Part shown: piece by piece, positions 1-4,858 of the stretch
Layout of the letters: every line of letters begins with the position of its first letter
Numbering within the stretch: position 1 is the stretch's first letter
From: Nanobdellota archaeon
GTDB lineage: Archaea > Thermoproteota > Nitrososphaeria > Nitrososphaerales > Nitrosopumilaceae
Reading direction: 5' to 3'
Length of the DNA stretch: 5,197 nt
Assembly: GCA_012030815.1 (NCBI GenBank)
Contig: JAAUVF010000084.1
Coordinates: forward strand, 1-5,197
The notes under the pieces: model-generated
Seen by the model: the letters and a program-made list of their open reading frames with translations, nothing else
Database searches by the model: none
Told to the model about the DNA's origin: nothing
Position numbers and translations under genes: made by a program

Positions 1-105
1 ATCTCCAATTTGATTAAAAGGATGATTTGTTATATCATGGTGTATGGCAGCATGTTGTTCTTGTTTGAATGTAAGGTCACATCTATAACATTTCCAGGAT
101 TTCAT
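1..105 (-). CDS. C2H2 zinc-finger microprotein, 3' end outside window
   Basis: A minus-strand reading frame opens with ATG at 105-103 and is still open at the window edge, giving 35 residues that begin MKSWKCYRCDLTF. The pattern is C6-x2-C9-x12-H22-x5-H28 (H23 could also serve), with an aromatic/hydrophobic core (F13, I21). This is a classical C2H2 zinc finger. Thaumarchaeal genomes carry many such one-finger proteins, usually of unknown role in nucleic-acid or protein binding. A TATA-like box at 127-134 lies about 22-29 nt upstream of the ATG, which suggests a leaderless transcript and supports this start. It lies downstream of the mscS-like gene on the same strand but 112 nt away and seems to have its own promoter. 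The zinc-finger call is solid; the exact function cannot be told. Confidence 0.7.
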   Translation of the reverse strand, partial: MKSWKCYRCDLTFKQEQHAAIHHDITNHPFNQIGD

Positions 106-126
106 ATTATTTGATTATATTTTATG

Positions 127-134
127 AATATAAT
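127..134 (-). promoter_or_regulatory. TATA box for the zinc-finger gene
   Basis: On the minus strand the sequence reads ATTATATT. It is centred about 25 nt before the ATG at 105, which is the spacing expected for a leaderless archaeal transcript. The surrounding DNA is AT-rich, so a chance match is possible. Confidence 0.4.
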
Positions 135-217
135 GACCGCGTAGAAATCATTCACAGAAATGATCAGTATATGCTAAATACAACTTTGATTCAAACAATA
201 ACAGAATAACAAGAAAT

Positions 218-1141
218 TTAATTAAAAATTACAATTGTTTCATTCAGCAAGGATTTAGTTGGAATCACAATGCTCTCATTTTTATCATTTGTGACAATAA
301 CGTGAAGTAAATGTGAAGATGTAACCGTTCCAGTAACTTCACCAATTTTGACTTTTTGCCCGACTTTAAGAATAGAGCGTTGAGTTGAAGCACCCATGAT
401 TGATGCAGGAATCAAGTCTTTTAATGCAAATCCCAAACCTATTGCAATAGATGCACCTATTGCAACTGCAATGCTCCAAGAAAATGCAGATACTAGTATA
501 GGAATGACATCTTGACCAACGCCAAGTTGTGTGAAAGCAATTGCAAATATTATTCCATAAATAACTGCCTTAATTACAGAGATGATTAAGCGGGGACTAC
601 CAATATGATGATCTAATAATTGATGCTCTACCCATTTGCTAACAAAGTTGACAACAATAGAACCTACAACCAGTATCAATACAAAGGCAAGTAGATTTGG
701 AACCCACAGCCAGAGGCTAGTGAGGGCAGTTGAGAGTTGTTCAAACTGTAGTGCATTTACGGCTGCAACTATGAAAAACAAGTAGACAAACCAACGAATT
801 GTAGCAGAGATTAGTTTTACAGAATTAAACTTACCATATACTTCCTCTGCAAGATTAAGTTCTTGCTTTTTTTGACTAGTTTTCTGAAGTATGTTTGTTA
901 CAGCTTTAGTAGTAACCCTACCTACAACTTTGCCAGCAATAAAGCCAATTATTAGTAAAACAGTAGCCGCAATTATTTTTGGAGTACTATCAGCGACACT
1001 AATTGCAAATTCAGTTAATGCTTCAGTTGTTGGAACATAGATTCCTTCAACAAAGCTTTGTTGTGCAAATGCAGAGTTAAAACTAGTTAATACTAATGAA
1101 ATAGATAAAATTGCAATGGAATATTGCTTTAATCTTTGCAT
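218..1141 (-). CDS. MscS-family small-conductance mechanosensitive channel
   Basis: This 307-residue membrane protein probably opens under membrane tension to release ions and small solutes. Residues 1-26 look like a signal peptide, with a basic start, a hydrophobic core and likely cleavage after AFA before QQ. Hydrophobic segments follow at about 55-76, 107-131, 145-168, 187-206 and 213-238. The first resembles the conserved glycine-rich TM helix repeat of larger MscS relatives. The last, rich in Ala and Gly (SWSIAVAIGASIAIGLGFAL), matches the pore-lining TM3 of MscS. It leads into the beta domain at about 255-307, with VGQKVKIGEVTGTV and the hallmark IVIPTKSLLNETI. The protein stops right after that domain, so the alpha/beta vestibule domain of E. 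coli MscS is missing. The start at 1141 fits both the signal peptide and a TATA box at 1167-1174. The transcript downstream of the stop is T-rich, which may serve as an archaeal terminator. Confidence 0.88.
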   Translation of the reverse strand: MQRLKQYSIAILSISLVLTSFNSAFAQQSFVEGIYVPTTEALTEFAISVADSTPKIIAATVLLIIGFIAGKVVGRVTTKAVTNILQKTSQKKQELNLAEEVYGKFNSVKLISATIRWFVYLFFIVAAVNALQFEQLSTALTSLWLWVPNLLAFVLILVVGSIVVNFVSKWVEHQLLDHHIGSPRLIISVIKAVIYGIIFAIAFTQLGVGQDVIPILVSAFSWSIAVAIGASIAIGLGFALKDLIPASIMGASTQRSILKVGQKVKIGEVTGTVTSSHLLHVIVTNDKNESIVIPTKSLLNETIVIFN

Positions 1142-1166
1142 GGATTCATTCGTGGAAGGTGGCGGA

Positions 1167-1174
1167 TTATTATA
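1167..1174 (-). promoter_or_regulatory. TATA box of the MscS-like gene
   Basis: The minus strand reads TATAATAA, preceded by the purine-rich ACAAGG in the BRE position. It lies about 26-33 nt upstream of the ATG at 1141, so transcription should begin at or within a few bases of the start codon. Confidence 0.55.
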
Positions 1175-1196
1175 CCTTGTGAGTAAAAGTTGTTAT

Positions 1197-1289
1197 CTAG
1201 ACAACATCTAAGCATTCACACTTTTTTTGTTTATCTGATCTGGTGTACTTTAGTTTATGACAAACTTCACAATAAAGTTGATTTGCCAT
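1197..1289 (-). CDS. 30-residue zinc-ribbon-like microprotein
   Basis: The gap between the channel gene and the coiled-coil gene holds a complete small minus-strand ORF, ATG at 1289-1287 and TAG at 1199-1197. It encodes 30 residues starting MANQLYCEVCHKLKY. The cysteines are arranged C7-x2-C10-x13-C24-x-C26, a plausible four-cysteine zinc knuckle pair, and the rest is lysine-rich. A weak TATA-like AAATACTAT lies at 1307-1315, slightly closer than ideal for a leaderless start. Tiny cysteine-rich zinc proteins are common in Thaumarchaeota and often go unannotated. The spaced CxxC/CxC pattern is unlikely in random AT-rich sequence. The function is unknown, and a chance ORF cannot be ruled out. 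Confidence 0.5.
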   Translation of the reverse strand: MANQLYCEVCHKLKYTRSDKQKKCECLDVV

Positions 1290-1364
1290 ACAGAGTCAGA
1301 TACAACATAGTATTTCCACTTTTGTTTTCTTGCTAAGATCTAAAGTGTTGTTATTTTTTCTTGA

Positions 1365-1895
1365 TTAGCAAAGTATTTTGTATTTCATGAAGGCGCTGAT
1401 AAATTTTTGTTTTGCTTCAAATTCATCTTTAACTGCGATCACAATCTCAGTGGGAGACAGCATCACATCTTTAACAACTAGTGGAGATAACCTACCCAAT
1501 AGTTCACATAAAATATCAAAAAGATTTTGAAATACAGAGTTGTCTCTATATTTGTAAACGGTCTTTCCTTCGATAATTTTTGGGTTTGAATCTAATGGGA
1601 TGATCAAATTGGGTGAACTTACTTCAGAGATGAAAGTATTGATGTCTGTATCAATAGTACTTCGAAGATCTGCTTTAGTTCTTTCTAGTTGCTCTTTTGC
1701 CTTTTCAAGATCTGCTAACTTATCATCATAACCAACACCGATCATTTTGGCAAAAGTGGATTCAGTAGAGCGTTTTAAAGGAATTTCATGTAGTTGTACA
1801 TTAACGCTAGACAACGAGTCCTCTACATCATGTAATTTTAGTCGATTTTCCTTGATCTGAATACCAAGTGTTTCAAGAAATTCAAAATTAGACAT
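1365..1895 (-). CDS. Coiled-coil protein of unknown function, in an operon with artubulin
   Basis: I do not recognise a family for this 176-residue soluble protein. It starts 6 nt after the artubulin stop codon on the same strand, so it is very likely translated from the same mRNA. No strong Shine-Dalgarno sequence is visible (AAAAAGAC precedes the ATG). Two charged amphipathic helices at about 10-37 and 57-82 (for example DKLADLEKAKEQLERTKADL) look like coiled coil. They are separated by a basic, Ser/Thr-containing linker with a GVGYDD turn, so they could fold back as a hairpin. The C-terminal half (about 95-176) looks like a mixed alpha/beta domain, with PNLIIPLDSNPKIIEG, then LFDILCELLGRL and SPTEIVIAVKDEFEAKQKF. 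The chain ends in a cysteine. It has no signal peptide or membrane segment. Its context suggests a tubulin-binding or assembly factor, but that is inference from gene order only. Confidence 0.8.
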   Translation of the reverse strand: MSNFEFLETLGIQIKENRLKLHDVEDSLSSVNVQLHEIPLKRSTESTFAKMIGVGYDDKLADLEKAKEQLERTKADLRSTIDTDINTFISEVSSPNLIIPLDSNPKIIEGKTVYKYRDNSVFQNLFDILCELLGRLSPLVVKDVMLSPTEIVIAVKDEFEAKQKFISAFMKYKILC

Positions 1896-1901
1896 GTCTT
1901 T

Positions 1902-3287
1902 TTAACTAAATTGATGGACCACGTCCATTAAGCCCTGTTTAAATTCTTCAGTAGTAAGTCCCCATCTACCATATTCGTCCTTATAGCCATCCCATGCTTC
2001 TTCTGCTTCTTTAGCAATCTCTAGAATCTTTGGACCTATTGCCTTTGTATTTACAAGAACTGCAATACTTGCTTGCTCTCCATCCATTATTGGAATCTTT
2101 ACAAAAATCATTCTAGATTCTTCAATGTTGAATTTGTCTTTGATAATTCGTTTAATTGCCTCTCTTTCTTTGATGTCAAATTCTCCTTTCACTTTAACTA
2201 AAATACAGCACGAATCACGTGAACTTCCACTGTTTCGAATATCATTTTCATCGATATCAAAAAGTAACGCATCTTCTTTTTTACCGATTTTATTTAAAAC
2301 ATCTTCCATAGTATTATTTTTTGAAGATGATAGCATATCTTTTCCCCATTGACTTTCAGATGGACTAACAGGCATAATCCATGGAATCGCAAATTTTGGC
2401 TTTTTTGTTGCAAGCCATGTACGATAGTTAGACATATCCCATTCAGTTTCTCTTGCAAATGATGAGATAAACATCGAAATAGTATTGGCAGCTATCAAAT
2501 TCATTCCTTTGTAGTCTTTCCAGCCAACTTCATGTTCTTTTGGTAAGTCATCTATGATTGAAGGAATTTTTTGTATTTTCTTTTCATGTTGATGTGCAAG
2601 TTGTCTTAGTGATTTATTGGAAAGTAAAATAGAACAATCACTATATTTTATCTGGTATTCTAAATTCATAACAATGTTAATTGCAGCTGCTTCAAAAATT
2701 ACAGGATCCCATCCAAATTCGGGCAATAATCCAAAAGTTGCAACCGTAGCATGTTCTTTACTATTGGTTTTGATATATTCTATAAATGCACTTGAAAATG
2801 AACTTCCTGTTCCGCCACCCATTGCAAATGGTACAACATAACCTCTTACAGGTTCTGGAGATATTGCGGATAATTGTTTTTTGATATCAACTTTAGTTTT
2901 CATCTCTTCAAGGAATCTAGTTTTTCCTTCAGCCCAGTTTCGTGCTGCACCACCTGCACCATGAATTACATGTTGATCACGTAGTGCAAACAGATCAGGA
3001 TAAGATTGTAAAATTAGATTAGCAGCTCTTGGATCAAGATCAACTAATAATGCTCGTGGAATGAGTGGAATGTCATTACCGCCATAAGAAGGAGAAAATC
3101 TCAAGATGGTGCTGCCATATCTTTTTAGAACACGTGATTCATCTTTTGAGTTTAGTGTAGGTTTTAGGGGATCTGCACCAACGTCTAACAATAATCGCCT
3201 ATATGATTCGGCGCCTAATCCAATACCGCAATGACCAAAACAAATCATCAGTACTGGTGCTGGTGGAAGTGGTGCTAATTTTGACAT
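1902..3287 (-). CDS. Artubulin: archaeal tubulin-family GTPase
   Basis: This 461-residue protein matches eukaryotic tubulin across its length, much more closely than FtsZ or CetZ. T1 is GHCGIGLG at 18-25 (tubulin GQCGNQIG), followed by GADP. PRALLVDLDP at 77-86 matches PRAxxVDLEP, and ARNWAEG at 115-121 matches GNNWAKG. The tubulin/FtsZ signature is GGGTGSS at 157-163. LLSNKSL at 221-227 matches tubulin xIDNEAL. The H7/T7 region, about 264-291, reads AANTISMF then EWDMSNYRTWL, and the C-terminal helices have WGLTTEEF like tubulin GMDEMEF. The protein ends without the acidic tail of eukaryotic tubulins and begins with a short proline-rich extension (APLPPAP). Starting at M14 would remove part of strand 1, so M1 is preferred. 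AGGT lies about 10 nt before the ATG. The expected role is GTP-dependent filament formation in the cytoplasm. Several nucleotide-contact residues differ from tubulin, as described in the findings. Confidence 0.93.
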   Translation of the reverse strand: MSKLAPLPPAPVLMICFGHCGIGLGAESYRRLLLDVGADPLKPTLNSKDESRVLKRYGSTILRFSPSYGGNDIPLIPRALLVDLDPRAANLILQSYPDLFALRDQHVIHGAGGAARNWAEGKTRFLEEMKTKVDIKKQLSAISPEPVRGYVVPFAMGGGTGSSFSSAFIEYIKTNSKEHATVATFGLLPEFGWDPVIFEAAAINIVMNLEYQIKYSDCSILLSNKSLRQLAHQHEKKIQKIPSIIDDLPKEHEVGWKDYKGMNLIAANTISMFISSFARETEWDMSNYRTWLATKKPKFAIPWIMPVSPSESQWGKDMLSSSKNNTMEDVLNKIGKKEDALLFDIDENDIRNSGSSRDSCCILVKVKGEFDIKEREAIKRIIKDKFNIEESRMIFVKIPIMDGEQASIAVLVNTKAIGPKILEIAKEAEEAWDGYKDEYGRWGLTTEEFKQGLMDVVHQFS

Positions 3288-3341
3288 GATGGTACTTTAC
3301 CTATGATGTTAATGCATTGCTCATTAATAAGATAGTAGAAG

Positions 3342-3349
3342 AAATTATA
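3342..3349 (-). promoter_or_regulatory. Probable TATA box of the artubulin operon
   Basis: The minus strand reads TATAATTT with GGTTGG directly upstream in the BRE position. It lies about 55-62 nt before the artubulin ATG, which predicts a 5' leader of roughly 30 nt containing an AGGT ribosome-binding motif. It sits in the 123-bp gap behind the cdvB-like gene, so artubulin probably has its own promoter as well as any read-through. I see no other gene in that gap. Confidence 0.45.
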
Positions 3350-3410
3350 CCAACCAGATCACAGTATGAACGCTCAAAAGAATTCATAAAGTAAGAACTT
3401 TGGAATTTTA

Positions 3411-3755
3411 TTACTCTAAACCAATTCCATTAGAAGACGAAATACCGGTTGGAATAGATGGGAATTTATCACCAACACGAGTTCCAGCTACAGCAGCAGC
3501 TTCTTTGAGTATATTTTCAGTCTCTTCATTTGATGCACCATCAAATTCAAAGCTTCCTTCAAATGAGCCAGATATAGATTCGTTGAGTATTCCAAATAAG
3601 GATTCAAATTCACGACTTACTTCGGGCATGATTTTTCCTAAAGCAGGTTTTAATGCATTCATTGTTGCCATTACTGGACCTAGTGAAGCCATAGCATCAC
3701 CTAAATCCGATACAGTTGATAATCTAAGATTAACTTGTTCTAGAGATATTTTCAT
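3411..3755 (-). CDS. cdvB: CdvB-like ESCRT-III protein, C-terminal part in shifted frame
   Basis: This frame carries the second half of a CdvB (Snf7/ESCRT-III) protein, 114 residues if counted from the internal ATG at 3755. SLEQVNLRLSTVSDLGD at 4-20 is the typical helix that follows the ESCRT-III core hairpin in archaeal CdvB. It is followed by a small-residue helix (GPVMATMNALKPALGKIMPE, 26-45), a Gly/Ser/Phe linker and an acidic helix (NEETENILKEAAAVAG). Near the end is KFPSIP, reminiscent of the proline-rich MIM2 motif that binds the Vps4/CdvC ATPase. The true N-terminus is probably not this ATG. Its frame is open upstream only to just before the A6-T-A8 tract, and removing one nucleotide there joins it to the preceding frame as one protein of 206 residues, a normal CdvB length. 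Archaeal ESCRT-III polymerises on the membrane at the division site. Confidence 0.85.
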   Translation of the reverse strand: MKISLEQVNLRLSTVSDLGDAMASLGPVMATMNALKPALGKIMPEVSREFESLFGILNESISGSFEGSFEFDGASNEETENILKEAAAVAGTRVGDKFPSIPTGISSSNGIGLE

Positions 3756-4032
3756 AGTGTTCAGAATTTTTTTTATTTTTTCTTATTTCAACTAGCTCAT
3801 TTGCAAGAACCCTTCCAGTTGAAACATCATGATTCTTTTTTGCCATGACAATTCGGTTGAATAATTTTGCATCTTTTTCATCTAAGGTTTTTACTTTATA
3901 ATCAAGTGTAGATACAGTTTTGTTTAAATGAATTAGAGAGTTTTGAATTCTTGGTTTAATTGGTGCTTCTTTTTTTAGACTACGAATATGGTCAGAGATT
4001 CCTTTTGATTGAGGATTATTCCAGTTTGTCAT
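3730..4032 (-). CDS. cdvB: CdvB-like ESCRT-III protein, N-terminal part, frame-shifted
   Basis: This 100-residue frame encodes the first half of the same CdvB-like protein. A short polar leader is followed by the basic amphipathic segment KPRIQNSLIHLNKTVSTLDY (27-46), then LDEKDAKLFNRIVMA and HDVSTGRVLANELVEIRK (68-85). The last stretch is the well-known helical hairpin of archaeal Snf7-domain proteins, which normally continues straight into the LEQVxLRL helix. Here the frame leaves homology after R84-K85 and ends with about 15 unrelated residues (NKKNSEHYENISRTS), while the expected continuation lies in the neighbouring frame. The two frames overlap by 26 nt. The start at 4032 fits a TATA box at 4083-4090. 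The gene is divergent from dCMP deaminase and polB. Thaumarchaeota have several CdvB paralogues; which one this is I cannot tell. Confidence 0.85.
   Translation of the reverse strand: MTNWNNPQSKGISDHIRSLKKEAPIKPRIQNSLIHLNKTVSTLDYKVKTLDEKDAKLFNRIVMAKKNHDVSTGRVLANELVEIRKNKKNSEHYENISRTS
3767..3781 (-). other. A6-T-A8 tract at the cdvB frame break (slippery or miscalled)
   Basis: In the sense of the gene the sequence is AAG, then in total six A, one T and eight A, then TTCTG. The upstream frame loses CdvB homology exactly here, and the downstream frame has a stop (TAA) just 5' of the tract. The reading frame must therefore change in or just after it. One A fewer in either run restores IRK-x-KKILNTMKISLEQ without interruption. 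This is what a homopolymer overcall would produce. It is also the kind of run on which RNA polymerase can slip. Confidence 0.75.
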
Positions 4033-4146
4033 TAAATTCTATTTTAAATGACTAACCAAGATCATAATCAAATGAGTTTAAGATATTATACAAAATAGAT
4101 AGTTTTGTGATATAGGGTAAACCAGACTCAAAAACCAAGTAATTTT
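4033..4146. promoter_or_regulatory. Divergent promoter region between cdvB and the dCMP deaminase-polB pair
   Basis: These 114 bp serve both strands. For cdvB, the minus strand reads TATAATAT at 4083-4090, about 51-58 nt before its ATG, which would give a leader of roughly 30 nt. For dCMP deaminase, the plus strand has GATATAGG at 4109-4116, which would place the transcript start a few bases before the ATG at 4147. Both boxes are plausible rather than certain in such AT-rich DNA. I see no RNA gene or further ORF here. Confidence 0.45.
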
Positions 4147-4710
4147 ATGAATCAATATATGGAACAAATAGGCATGGTTTGTGTGAGTAATTCTTTTGAG
4201 AGACCAAATTGGGACGAATACTTTATGCTTCAAGCTGAGTTGGCTAAACTGCGTTCAAATTGTATGACAAGGCAGGTAGGGGCAGTCATTGTTCGTAAAA
4301 ATAGACAATTGGCAACAGGATACAATGGAACACCACCAGGAATCAAAAATTGTTTTGATGGAGGTTGTAAACGTTGTCAACTAAGGATGGAAGGGAAGAT
4401 AGAATCAGGGGCGTCATTGGACAGGTGTCTATGTAATCATGCAGAAGCCAATGCCATTATGCACTGTGCAATTTTAGGCATTGAGGCAGGCATTGCAGGA
4501 GCCATACTATACACCACATTTGTTCCATGTTTAGAATGTACAAAGATGGCAATTACAATTGGAATTAAAAAATTTGTTTGTCTTGATTCGTATCCTGAAA
4601 CAGATTTTGATTTACTAAAAGAAGCTGGAGTAGAAGTAGTTCAGTTAGATAAAAGCAGAATTACAAAATGGGCAAAAGAGCTAGTAAGCAAATACGAAAA
4701 TTCTAAGTGA
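4147..4710 (+). CDS. dCMP deaminase (deoxycytidylate deaminase, zinc-dependent)
   Basis: The enzyme hydrolyses dCMP to dUMP, the precursor that thymidylate synthase turns into dTMP. The catalytic zinc motif is CNHAEANAI at 96-104, with H98 as ligand and E100 as proton shuttle. PCLEC at 127-131 supplies the two zinc cysteines C128 and C131. TGYNGTPPG (57-65) and VGAVIV (44-49) are typical of dCMP deaminases rather than cytidine or tRNA deaminases. Additional cysteines at 69, 74, 77 and 94 sit in the insertion where family members may bind a second, structural metal. The conserved domain begins at about R19-P20-N21-W22, so the first residues are doubtful. An in-frame GTG at 4183 (VSNSFERPNW) would give 175 residues and has a TATA-like ATATATGG upstream at 4155-4162. 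The polB start follows 4 nt after the stop, which suggests one transcript. Confidence 0.93.
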   Translation: MNQYMEQIGMVCVSNSFERPNWDEYFMLQAELAKLRSNCMTRQVGAVIVRKNRQLATGYNGTPPGIKNCFDGGCKRCQLRMEGKIESGASLDRCLCNHAEANAIMHCAILGIEAGIAGAILYTTFVPCLECTKMAITIGIKKFVCLDSYPETDFDLLKEAGVEVVQLDKSRITKWAKELVSKYENSK

Positions 4711-4714
4711 TAGT

Positions 4715-4858
4715 ATGCAAGTGGATATTAAAGAAACAGAAAAGATAACAACAATGCCACCATCAATGTTAGTATCAGCTACTTATGACAACATAACAAG
4801 AACCGCAGTATTAAAATTCTATGACTCTACATCACAAAAAATTAATTTTATGGCATGA
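4715..4858 (+). CDS. polB: Family-B DNA polymerase, N-terminal start, interrupted by a frameshift
   Basis: ATG at 4715 opens 47 codons that begin MQVDIKETEKITTM and contain PPSMLVSATYDN and AVLKFYDSTSQKI, then stop at TGA 4856-4858. The PPS-LLVSA-YD and AVLKFY elements resemble the start of thaumarchaeal family-B DNA polymerases, in which this segment begins the N-terminal domain. The homology continues without a gap in the +1 frame (WHDETQHKPYC). The stop is therefore caused by one extra nucleotide, and this is not a separate small gene. Spacing of 4 nt from dCMP deaminase indicates co-transcription. As sequenced, the frame would give only a 47-residue fragment, which for a replicative polymerase argues for sequence error. 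Confidence 0.75.
   Translation: MQVDIKETEKITTMPPSMLVSATYDNITRTAVLKFYDSTSQKINFMA

Noticed and set aside
2125..2352. Plus-strand ORF of 75 codons
   Set aside because: It lies antisense within the artubulin gene, has a serine/leucine-rich composition typical of reverse-strand shadows, and shows no domain.
2617..2841. Plus-strand ORF of 74 codons
   Set aside because: It is antisense to the conserved tubulin signature region; the opposite strand clearly codes.
1902..3287. FtsZ or CetZ identity for the GTPase
   Set aside because: The motifs GHCG, PRALLVDLDP, RNWAEG and the H11-H12-like C-terminus are tubulin-type. FtsZ would have GGGG-N at T1 and NVDFADV at T7.
3300..3387. Small minus-strand ORF (28 codons, MNSFERSYCD...) in the gap between cdvB and artubulin
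   Set aside because: It has no domain or motif, overlaps the likely artubulin promoter, and is within what chance gives in open AT-rich sequence.
3400..3795. Plus-strand ORF of 131 codons
   Set aside because: It is the shadow of the cdvB-like gene. The minus-strand frames match ESCRT-III; this one matches nothing I recognise.
3373..4200. Shared 12-mer AATTCTTTTGAG (minus strand near 3374-3385, plus strand near 4189-4200)
   Set aside because: A match of this length is expected by chance between two strands of a 5-kb AT-rich window; flanks do not match.
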